From: Erythrobasidium yunnanense | Taxonomy: Eukaryota > Basidiomycota > Cystobasidiomycetes > Erythrobasidiales > Erythrobasidiaceae | Assembly (NCBI GenBank): GCA_001600175.1 | Contig: BCJC01000009.1 | Span: forward strand, 682,001-746,000 | Reading direction: 5' to 3' | DNA: 64,000 nt | Part shown: piece after piece, positions 55,916-64,000 of the stretch | Numbering within the stretch: position 1 is the first letter of the stretch | How the letters are laid out: each line of letters begins with the position of its first letter | Translations under genes and position numbers: made by a program | The notes under the pieces: generated by a model | Database searches by the model: none | What the model saw: only the letters and a program-made list of their open reading frames with translations | Told to the model about the DNA's origin: nothing

Positions 55916-56006
55916 CTCCGCTCGTCAACTGCATGCATCATACGTCGGACAAACGGCACAGCATTTCCCACGTCAAAACCACTGAAAATTCAGCTGAATC
56001 ACTCTT
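55916..56006 (+). promoter_or_regulatory. array upstream block, copy C, with 12-bp palindrome
   Basis: A block of about 90 bp beginning CTCCGCTCGTCA and including the element CACAGCATTTCCCACGTCAA (55957-55976). It ends with ATTCAGCTGAATCACTCTT (55988-56006). ATTCAGCTGAAT is a perfect 12-bp palindrome with an E-box-like CAGCTG core. About three quarters of positions match the copy D block by eye. Confidence 0.7.
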
Positions 56007-56110
56007 GTCTCCGCTCCTCGCACAAGTGCACTTCGACTCCTCTGCTTCAAAGCCATCTTATCAAGAAACCATATTTTACTCCTCGCTTGTGCTTGTAAGC
56101 TACCCGCATC

Positions 56111-56422
56111 ATGCCTGCACCAAAGAGAAGGGATTACGTCAAGGACGTCAAGATCCGTGGAGCGTATCTGGACGAAAACGATGCCAGCACTCTGAAGCTC
56201 AGCTACTATGTGAACGGAGACAGAAGTATGCGCCGGCATGAACCAGATCAAGGGACTATCTCCAATGTCCGTGATGGACTAGGTTGGGACATCAAGAAGG
56301 AAGAGCTATATAGCAAGCTAATGAAGCATTTCAGACTGAGGGTGGAGTACCATAACTATGGCAGAGGGACGGCGAACACTATCACTAGCATCAAGCTTAT
56401 CAGTGACGGTGAAGTTATGTAG
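56111..56422 (+). CDS. small unknown protein, tandem array gene C
   Basis: Single open frame of 103 residues from the ATG at 56111 (MPAPKRRDYVKDVKIRGAYL). The core reads DASTLKLSYYVNGDRSMRRH, EPDQGTISNVRDGLGWDIKK, EELYSKLMKHFRLRVEYHNY and ANTITSIKLISDGEVM. It gives the best consensus for the family: a beta-strand start, a basic turn, a short helix with KHF, and a beta-strand end with DG-h-M. No signal peptide or known domain. Confidence 0.68.
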   Translation: MPAPKRRDYVKDVKIRGAYLDENDASTLKLSYYVNGDRSMRRHEPDQGTISNVRDGLGWDIKKEELYSKLMKHFRLRVEYHNYGRGTANTITSIKLISDGEVM

Positions 56423-56660
56423 CTTTAGGCACCTATCTCCCTATCCGTGCTGCGATCACCCTCCGTCCTACCACACATATGGCATTGGGCATTTGGTGCA
56501 CTGATCTATATTACTAAAGCTCGCTGCGCTCGATACACTGAAATCGTCATACTTCAAGCTGCACACTCCATCCTGGTCAGCTACAAGTACTGGTGGAGGG
56601 CGACCCGATGAGCAGCAACGATTCGAACGTGCCCAGCGTCGCTTGATGCACGTCAATGCA
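56423..56660. other. spacer between array genes C and D
   Basis: About 240 bp. No gene or motif was recognised before the copy D block. Confidence 0.4.
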
Positions 56661-56751
56661 CTCCGCTCGTCAGCTCCGTTCATCATATGTCGAACAATCC
56701 GCACCGCCTTTCCCACATCAAAAAGCTGCAAGATTCAGCTGAATCACTCTT
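56661..56751 (+). promoter_or_regulatory. array upstream block, copy D, with 12-bp palindrome
   Basis: Begins CTCCGCTCGTCAGCTCC, includes CACCGCCTTTCCCACATCAA (from 56702) and ends with ATTCAGCTGAATCACTCTT (56733-56751). The palindrome and the following CACTCTT are identical to copy C. The start codon of gene D lies about 60 bp downstream of the block. Confidence 0.7.
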
Positions 56752-56811
56752 TCTTCCGCTTCCGTCTTATCAACCTCGCCTGACCTTTCATACAGCATCA
56801 GGAGGGGTACA

Positions 56812-57087
56812 ATGCCAACGGCTACGGTTCCTTTCACGACGGTGGAGGCTATCGAAGAGAACGGTCATCGAAAACTCAAATGCCGCTACGCCTTTGCGAG
56901 TGATCCATACATCAGGCGCTACGATCCCAAAGCAGACGCCCTGCGGGCCATAGCCCGTACAGTGGATTTGACCTTGCCCGATAACCAGCTGCTAGTCGAG
57001 ATGAACAAACATTTCTACCTCAGCGTGAAATACGAGAAACAGGGACACGACAACATTGTTAAATCACATCAACTCAAACGAAAATGA
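56812..57087 (+). CDS. small unknown protein, tandem array gene D
   Basis: Single open frame of 91 residues from the ATG at 56812 (MPTATVPFTTVEAIEENGHR). The core reads RKLKCRYAFASDPYIRRYDP, KADALRAIARTVDLTLPDNQ and LLVEMNKHFYLSVKYEKQGH, aligning well with gene C (RRHEP, KHF-L-VEY). It ends shortly after DNIVKSHQLKRK without the DG-h-M end, so it may be C-terminally shortened or spliced differently. No known domain. Confidence 0.62.
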   Translation: MPTATVPFTTVEAIEENGHRKLKCRYAFASDPYIRRYDPKADALRAIARTVDLTLPDNQLLVEMNKHFYLSVKYEKQGHDNIVKSHQLKRK

Positions 57088-57422
57088 TGATCGTGTAATT
57101 CCTGTAGCGTCTTCCCCTCATTCTGCTCTGCGACCGACCTCCTTCTCGCTTTTATACGCAATGCTAGGTGTCCCGACTTTGCTGAAACGTATACATATGC
57201 TGAGCGATTGCATTGTACCTATCAGTTTCGTCCGCTGTGAAACTCTATCTATTGATGTCCCTGTAAGGTGCGATTGAGTTGATGTCTACCGCCTAATAAT
57301 GCAAGAGTTGTTTCCGTCTTGAAGAATTTTGTGGATCAAAGTGTTGTGGATCTTTGGGGGTGTGAGCCCATGCCGTATATGTAGCTATGTATTGGGCTTG
57401 TTTCTCGCTAGCCAACAGAGAC
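57088..57422. other. intergenic region right of the small-gene array
   Basis: About 335 bp between gene D and the 3' end of the membrane-protein gene. No further array copy or shared element was found, so the array seems to end here. Confidence 0.4.
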
Positions 57423-57899
57423 TCAAAGCTCCTTCTTCGCTTGTACGCCCTCCGAAGTATCAAACGCGGGAGATCCAGCTACAAAGGCAGCTCTAAGGAG
57501 GGTAATGAGAGCATATCCACCGATGTTGCCAACATCTGTTCCCGTCCAGTTGCCGAAACTACTCAAACGTCCTTCGGCATGCATTCCCCTCAGAAAGCCA
57601 AAGATCTGAAAGACATCCTGTATAGTGACCATTGCAATGATAGGTGCCCAAATCGATCTCTTATTGCTTGCTTTGGTCTGCAGGAATAGATGAATGAACG
57701 CTAGCCCCGCAAACCAGCCCGCTGAGCTGTCCAGAAGTACTTGAGTCGCTACGGATGGAGGTGTAAGGAGTGGAGAGGAAGTGAAACCTGAGAGGATGGC
57801 ATTGGGATAGAAGAGATGACCAACAATTCCGCCTAAGGGGAAGAGACAGTCGAAGAAGAAGAAGATGGCGCGGTAGGCTGAGGGAACATGTTCGGACAT
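57423..57899 (-). CDS. small multi-pass membrane protein (DUF7704-like)
   Basis: Single-exon protein of about 158 residues. The internal ATG at 57899 (MSEHVPSAYRAIFFFFDCLF) is preferred; an upstream in-frame Met adds six residues. About four hydrophobic segments are visible: FFFFDCLFPLGGIVGHLFY, SSAGWFAGLAFIHLFLQ, IWAPIIAMVTIQDVFQIFGF and IGGYALITLLRAAFVAG. The pattern (short N-terminus before an aromatic-rich first helix, then ILSGF near a proline) resembles small fungal DUF7704 proteins of unknown function, but this is a weak match from memory. Confidence 0.62.
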   Translation of the reverse strand: MSEHVPSAYRAIFFFFDCLFPLGGIVGHLFYPNAILSGFTSSPLLTPPSVATQVLLDSSAGWFAGLAFIHLFLQTKASNKRSIWAPIIAMVTIQDVFQIFGFLRGMHAEGRLSSFGNWTGTDVGNIGGYALITLLRAAFVAGSPAFDTSEGVQAKKEL

Positions 57900-58424
57900 G
57901 CTTTGAGCTGTGTGCACCCGAGGGTGTAGATCAGAAAAGGCTGTCTAGCAGGAGCTTTGTGCTACTCACTGTTACTTGAGGGTCGTGTGATGCGCGGCGG
58001 CTTTCACCTCTGTTATTGGCCTGACAGGAGCGCAGATACAATTTCTCAAGGAGCAGTGGAAAGAAGGACAAGCTGCAATGTGCATTTACTGCAGACACTT
58101 TCCCTGCCAAGTTGTGTGTCACGCGCTATCGGTCTTAGCGGACGGAGAGAAGACGAGAAGCTGTGCCTGGTTGGCGTTGCAACCTCTTCCGTAGCGCCTT
58201 CGCCTTAATCCGTAACACATTAAACGCTTTGCACTGCTGGTGACATATCAAAGACGAATACTGTTGCTGTTCAGGCGCAGGGAACGGCACGCCGTTCTGC
58301 AGGCGACAGCTGGACGACCAAAATACTTGTTGCTAGTCCTCGATATCGAAGTATAATGACCACTTCGTAGCTGTCAGACATCAGTCGAATTCGTACAACG
58401 ACAGTCATTGATAAATTTTACTTC
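57900..58424. promoter_or_regulatory. upstream region of the small membrane-protein gene
   Basis: About 525 bp between two minus-strand genes: the 3' end of CLASP and the promoter of the membrane protein. No further gene was recognised. Confidence 0.4.
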
Positions 58425-61400
58425 CTACAACGTGTTGACATCGGCCTCTTGTAGCGGGCTTCGGATTCTAGTAGGCGTCTCAATGCCGCCAACCGACTTT
58501 ACGAGCTTGTCTTTCCGGTTCTGAAGTGTCCTTGGTGCTTTGATTGACAGAGTCAACATCTGCGTAGCGTCTTCGTCGTCTGCTCCCTCGTTCTCATCTC
58601 CACCATTCAGCCAGCTCTCCGGCAAGAACTGCGTAGGCCGGATCCTCATCGGCGTAGCTCCGTCAGCATCGTCGTCGTCGATATGGAGTGGACCGATCTC
58701 AGACTGCTCGAAGCGGCTGGCTAGCTCTTCTAAGCTATCATCGGAGAGTTCGCGTGAGATGAGCAGAGCCACATCGTCTTCCTCTTCTTCCTCCTCCCTT
58801 TCTTGCAGATCCTCGCCCTCGTCACTGATAGGCAACTTGCCCATCTCCGCACCCTTGAGCCCGTCTTCAGCAGTATTCTCCAGCTCAGCCGGAGCCTGTA
58901 GTGTACGAGGGAAGACAGTAGTGTGCTCGTCGTCGAGCATGATATGCGCTGGATCTTGTGCAGTCTGATCAGCTACAGAGTCATCATACCAGGCTCGTTG
59001 CGAAGGCTGTTCCTCGAGCATGAGAGCCACATCTCCATCCGTATTGCGATCTGAAATAGCAGACCAAAGGGCTTCGGACTGATCCAGAGCATGTGGAGGG
59101 GAATGCGCAGCGGGTAAAGGAGCTTCTGCCGCTGCGTGAAAAGGCTCTGAAGCAGCCTCGCTGACCAGAGCACCCGCTGATTCCGCCAGAATCAGGGTGG
59201 CGTCAGCCTCTGGCTCATTCTCGTCTTCTGCTGGTCTCTGGAGCGGTTCTGCTCCACTGGAAGCGAGAGGCACGTTGACGGGAGTAGTAGATCTGGCAGC
59301 GGGCTGGCTGGGTTCAACCAGCACAACACCGTCTTCAGTAGGCCTGTAAATAGTGTGAAATCGGCTTTTGTTACGCCTGAGCGCAACATTGTGAGCATAC
59401 CTTGGTTCGACCATTTCTGGCAGCGAGAGCAATGCTTCTGCTGAAGGCATGCCTGGATTTTGCGTTCCCGTTAGCGTAGGGTCGTCTTGTGCCGAAACAG
59501 CCTCCTCACGCTCTTGCTGTTGCTCACCCTGTGATACTGAGTTTTCCGTAATTCCCGTCTCAGCTTCGGTAGCAGATGCTACGGGTGCCGCCTGTTCTGT
59601 CTCTGTCGTCATTGCTTGAACCTCGTCATCGTCCGGCAATGCAGGAGGAGTGTCTGTACCAGGCTGCTGATCGATGTGAACCTCTCCTTCCTTCTGAATC
59701 TGTGCAACCTGGACCTGCGAAGGCGACTCCAAGAGAGCAGCCGCGCTGTCTGCAGAAGGCGGCGGGCTCGGAGGCAACGGCTGAGCGGAAGCCTCTTCAA
59801 GCGTTGTCTGTCTAACATGATGAGGCTGGACGACACAGACCGGAGATGTCGATCGAAGGTCATCCAGTTGTGCGCAAAAGTCAGGCTCGTTCGCTTGTGT
59901 ATGCTGCTGCGGATAGCTCGCCAAAGGTTCATCATGTCGATCTTCCTGACTTCTGCTGGCTTCTTCTTCCCTCGCTTCTGGGACTTTGCGGTTCACTGAC
60001 AACTTGAGCGCCAGCGACTTCTGGCTTGCAGATTTAGCCACAGGTTTCTGGAGCGCCTCCTTCTCTTTCCTTTTGGCATTATTCTCCTTAGATACAGCTC
60101 TTGCGCGCGCTGTCGAACTTGCCGTAGGAGCCGTCAAGCGAGAGAAACTACTTCCGCCAGATGATGGATGTACAGGCCGCTTAGACACCGGCACTGATGT
60201 AGGCTTAATCAGGGCAGAGACCGTCGTCGGTTTCGTTGAGGTGGAAGACGAGAATGCTTGCTTTTTGGCTGGAGGTCCAGCTGGTGCAGCAGCTGTATGC
60301 TTACTCGCTGTCGAGCTTTCGCCAGCCTTTATGCCGCTTCTGGCTCTAGCGACTTCATTTTTGAACGAGACAGGCACGCTAGGTCCAGCTAGCCGCGTAG
60401 ATTGTCCCGGCGGAGGGGGTGCTCGGGCTTGAGCAGCTGCAGTACTAGCTGGAACACTACTCTTAGAAGCATTTGAGCTCGGCATGCGTTTTGGCGCACT
60501 ACGCTCGGACGAAGATGAAGGAACAGTCGGAGCTGGCTGCGGCCTAGCTGGCCGGAAGGCATTTCGTTGGCTCTTTTGCGGTAAAGGCTGTCCGCGAGCA
60601 GCGGATGGAGCTTGAGCACCTCTTGAGCCCGGCCGCTCGCTGTCATCGGACACTTGCACGATGTTGATAGGCGCTTCGTGCTGGCTACTCGCACTTGTCG
60701 GCCTAGAGGCATTCGACGAAGGTGGCCTCGAGGAAGGACCTTCCGCTTGCCAGTGTACAGCCGAAGAAGTCGAGGCTACGCTGGTTGTCGATAAAGCCGA
60801 AGCTGGTCGCTTCGAAGGGACAAAGGCTGTCGCGGATTCTGCTGTCGAATGCGATTGACTGGCCTGACCAGAGTCGACGCTGCTAGTTATTTGCTGCGGT
60901 TTGACCGCCTGTGCAGGTGCCAATACGCGACCAGCCCGAGAAGTGGGATGATGCGAGATAGGTGGACGCGAAGGGGCCGCTCGTCGTGCCTGTTGTTGAT
61001 GAGGTACATATGACGAACTGCCTGCAATCTGCTGTGCTGATTGCGCCTGCTCCGTTTCATGATGTACTGGTTCGGCCTTCTGAGGCGAAGTTTGTGCCGA
61101 TAGGATGGCTGCTGCAGAAGCTGAGCCAGTAAATGTAGCGACAGCTGGTGAGAAATTGGTCTGAAAGGGGTGTCTGGTAGGTGCTGTAGAAGTGGAGGGA
61201 AAGCTGTCTGTACTTGGCGAGATCGATGATTGCAGACCTGTACCAGGTGCAGAAGCTTGCATGGAGTGTTGCGTTTGGTATACATTACTGCTTCCGACTG
61301 TCACGCTCCTAGCTAGAACATTGCGCTCTTTCGGCCTAGTGTCTTCGCTGTTTATCTGAGACGGTGGTACGGCCGAAGAGCTAACACTCCTCGAAATTGG

Positions 61401-62729
61401 TAATGGATTGATAGGGCGAGTCGAAGAGGAAGACGTCGAAAGTGACAGAGGGTAGAGAGGCTGGCGCATAGCTTCCAGCTTTGCACTAAGGGAGGGACCA
61501 GAACTCTTCGATAGTGCGGGTGCTACCTTGCCAGGCTGTGGATTGGCAGATCGAGATGGCGGCCTGGAGTCTGTATGCAGTTGTACTGCTACTGTTGAAG
61601 AGGTAGACGTCGAGGTAGCCGGAGGAGCAGCTGTTCGCACGGTTCTAGGAGCTTGTGCCGCTGGGCGACTTTGCAGATTCAGAGCGAGAGGTGGAGGAGG
61701 AGGGACAGCGACACCTGGTGGAGGAAGCTCCAAGTATCTCCTGATGATCGGAGTCAAAGGCGCCGCGAAACTGCATTTCGTGTTTTCAGATGAAACGTAA
61801 ACAGCTCGTAATGGAATAGGGGCAGACTTACGTCTCTATCCTGTTCGAAAACTCGCTTCTGTATATCTGCCAGCATGTTTTTGCGATCTTGCGAACTTCG
61901 ATGTCCTTGTCCGTTGCGCCAATCTTGATCATCTTCTCTACATCTTCTGCATATTTGCGCATCACTAACTCTTTATCCACCAGTATACCATTGAAAGTCG
62001 GTTCTTCGCCTCCCAGCAAGCAGAGCAGAGCAGTGATGCATCCTCTTCTATGGGAAGCAGCCTTCTCATCCATTCCTTCCCGTAGATACGGAATCACGTT
62101 CGCTAAGCGGGTGTTTCTGATGATTGCAGACACGCATGCCGTAGATCGAGATACGTAGAGCTTGTTCGTGCGCGAAAGAAGACGGAGTATGGTAGGTAAA
62201 TAGAGGGGTAAGAGAGGTAAGAAGAGATGGCCTAGACGTGTCGCGGCTGATAGAAAGAGAAGAACAGATGCAGAGAGCTGTGTACGTTCGGTTGCGAGCT
62301 GTTGCAGATGGATTCAGTAAGGAAACACTTGAAAATCCGCATGATGGAAAGGCTCACGCAGCCATTAATTGCCTTTGCCAGCTCCCGGTCTTTCAAGCCA
62401 GCTAGGTAGATGTCTTCATACTTGCAAGCTCCTCCACGAGTAACAGCCGTAAATCGCTTGAAGGCCTGCCAGCGCGCGTCAGCATCGAAAGCAGATGTCC
62501 ACCGGAAAGACAAGGCCAGCCTTACGCGGTCTATTCCTTCCCAAGAATGCTCAGTCTCTTTGACTGCTAGAGCAGCTCGTAGAGTTGCCAGTTCCTGCTT
62601 GACTTGGTCGGCGCTCGTGATCTTTGTTGTTTACGAAAATGTCAGAATCTTGAGGTCTGCTACGGCAAAGCTCGCGCAGCCTACAGGTATCTTGTCCCTA
62701 TCACTGCTCGCATTCTTGTCCTTGACCAT
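58425..62729 (-). CDS. STU1: CLASP-family microtubule-binding protein STU1
   Basis: Microtubule plus-end rescue factor needed for the spindle. About 1,300 residues. The ATG at 62729 gives MVKDKNASSDRDKIP, spliced (acceptor AACAAAG) to ITSADQVKQELATLRAALAV and KETEHSWEGIDR, then AFKRFTAVTRGGACKYEDIY and LAGLKDRELAKAINGC. A TOG/CLASP_N domain follows: VSAIIRNTRLANVIPYLREG, MDEKAASHRRGCITALLCLL, KYAEDVEKMIKIGATDKDIE and VRKIAKTCWQIYRSEFSNRI. The remaining 1,100 residues are Ser/Pro/Ala-rich and basic (a microtubule-binding type of region), with an acidic stretch near the end (EREEEEEEDDVALLISREL). A single TOG with a disordered tail fits a short fungal CLASP. A 57-nt intron-like segment lies at 59344-59400. 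Confidence 0.86.
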
Positions 62730-62839
62730 CGTCAGATAATATACACAAGTCGGTTCATGCAGAAACAGCGAACTTTACGCGACTCTCGAAACTCTGACAA
62801 CAACAATACGAACAGAATCCTTCGACAGTGTTACTGGTG

Positions 62840-63642
62840 CTACCGCTTCCTTGGTCTCTTTGCGTCCCTGCCGCTGCTCTGCTCTGAGGTTGACGCCTGA
62901 GGTTGCGGTTGCTGATGTGGTGGAAGTGTCGCTGATGGCGGTTTCGATGCATTGACTGTACTGGCAGCATCATCTGCATCCCCATCATCTTCTCCATCGC
63001 TAGCTGACACTGCTCCAGCATCTCTGTCACGCAGCTGCAAGCTGTCCGTATACGTCGAGCTTGATTTCGAGAACAGCCGGTCCTGCTCTTCGACAGCCTG
63101 GAACAGCTGCCCTCCAGGTCCTACGATAGCTGTTGTAGTGTAGCCTCCTCCTCGTGTACTGCTTCCGCCCTTCTTGCGCGAGCTGTCAGTCTGCGTCGCT
63201 CCGCTAGCTTTCAGGTAGGAGTCGTAGCCTTTGACGATGTTGCCGAATGTCATGCTGGAGGGTCCACCGCTGAGATCAACAGAGAGGTAGGATGTCTCGA
63301 AGGCATAGATGGATGCTTCATGGGAGGCCTGCGAAAACGAGCTACCGTCAGAACAGCCTTGATTCCACTTGCGCTCCTACGCACCAGTGTCCTATCGATA
63401 CTCTGCTTCTTCTGCAGCTTGCTCGCCAGCTCTTTGCGCAGAATATCCAGCTGGGCTCGCAGCTCTTCTGGCGTCGCCGCATTCGCACTTTCTCCAGCGC
63501 TCGTCGATGCTTCTGCTCCTGCTGATTCCTTATTGGAGTTTGCTGCTACCGCCTCGGAAGTCAACGTCGATGCTGTTGCTGCTGCTCCGTCGCTTGCTGC
63601 CTGGCCATCGTTTCCTGCTGCTGGCACAACATCCTGAGACAT
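62840..63642 (-). CDS. EAF6: NuA4 histone acetyltransferase subunit EAF6
   Basis: Small coiled-coil subunit of the NuA4 (and MOZ/HBO1-type) histone acetyltransferase complexes. Two exons. The ATG at 63642 gives MSQDVVPAAGNDGQAASDGA; an upstream TTG is not used. The Ala/Ser-rich leader precedes the coiled coil PEELRAQLDILRKELASKLQ and KKQSIDRTL, which splices (GTGCGT..TCGCAG) to ASHEASIYAFETSYLSVDLS. The conserved second block is GNIVKGYDSYLKAS. A long disordered C-terminal tail (SASDGEDDGDADDAASTVNA) ends in a basic DAKRPRKR. The IYAFE-SYL and GNI--G-D-YL motifs are diagnostic. It starts about 360 bp from the right edge. Confidence 0.88.
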
Positions 63643-64000
63643 GTCGGAATGCAAGAGTCAGAATCAAACGTTGCGATGCGTACGTGAAGAAAGCAAGCTC
63701 AACTTCAAGGATGGTACACAACGAAGTGATAGAAGCTATGGGCATCTTGCTGGTCTCTATCGAATGTCTCTCTGCCAGTTTTTTGGATTCTACATGGCTC
63801 TGAACATGGCTCTGAAGGATAGCTGTCCATCTTCTAATGATTGCATTGATCATTGATCTACCTCCACCTCTATACCTAAAGCCATCCCACCTCAGACTAG
63901 CTGGCGCTCGTCGAAGCTCAGAAGAAGCAGTCGCAGCACATGTCGAAGAAGCACCTATAGAGCAATCTTATCAGCACTCGACCTTACTATGCCAATGGCG
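63643..64000. promoter_or_regulatory. upstream region of EAF6 to window edge
   Basis: About 360 bp. A plus-strand frame at 63641-63856 has no recognisable content. It is probably the EAF6 promoter, perhaps shared with a gene beyond the edge. Confidence 0.35.

Noticed and set aside
59986-60432. Plus-strand open frames across the CLASP tail
   Set aside because: They are shadows of the Ser/Ala/Pro-rich CLASP coding region and have no start context or introns.
1-64000. tRNA, rRNA, CRISPR array, DNA transposon or retroelement
   Set aside because: No tRNA-like B box with a matching acceptor stem, no spaced direct repeats, no transposase, reverse transcriptase or terminal repeats were noticed. A covariance-model and repeat scan would settle this.

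Overview
This 64 kb window looks like nuclear DNA of a basidiomycete fungus. The evidence is dense gene packing on both strands, nearly all genes split by very short spliceosomal introns (about 45-80 nt, GT..AG with CTGAC/CTAAC-like branch sites), and a recognisable set of single-copy fungal genes. The split style would suit Pucciniomycotina or a similar compact lineage, but the species cannot be read from the sequence alone. No tRNA, rRNA, CRISPR array or intact mobile element was found.

Layout, left to right. 0.6-9.6 kb: a GNAT acetyltransferase, a three-RRM SR/RGG protein of the Gbp2/Hrb1 type, the farnesyl/geranylgeranyl-transferase alpha subunit (RAM2) and the iron-sulfur helicase CHL1/DDX11. 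9.9-21.6 kb: the chitin-synthase activator SKT5/CHS4, two head-to-head PHO13-type HAD phosphatase paralogs, an unknown basic protein, the SAM-domain RNA regulator VTS1 and an intronless orphan. 21.8-33 kb: EMC2, an MPO1-like DUF962 protein, RPB10, NMD3 and a large VPS9-domain Rab5 exchange factor. 33.5-41.8 kb: a small BTB protein, a flavin monooxygenase, a tandem second copy with an in-frame stop, and the V-ATPase c'' subunit VMA16. 41.8-53.5 kb: a 2.6 kb pyrimidine-rich gene-free stretch, a CCCH zinc-finger protein, a tandem pair of unknown proteins, a probable telomere-capping STN1 and a DHHC palmitoyltransferase of the ERF2 type. 54.3-57.1 kb: a tandem array of four small unknown genes. 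57.4-64 kb: a small membrane protein, CLASP/STU1 and the NuA4 subunit EAF6.

Most genes are unrelated housekeeping genes. One functional link is visible: RAM2 is part of the enzyme expected to prenylate the C-terminal CaaX box (CIIC) of SKT5 encoded 5 kb away.

The most unusual part is the 54.3-57.1 kb array. The four predicted proteins (about 90-140 residues) have diverged strongly, yet each gene keeps a related upstream element about 110-155 bp before its start codon, and two copies share a longer block with a perfect 12-bp palindrome. Other points of interest are coding microexons (6, 17 and 19 nt) inferred inside conserved motifs, a GC-AG intron in VMA16, the FMO duplication next to a possible VMA16 5' fragment, and the second orphan pair at 46.9-48.9 kb.
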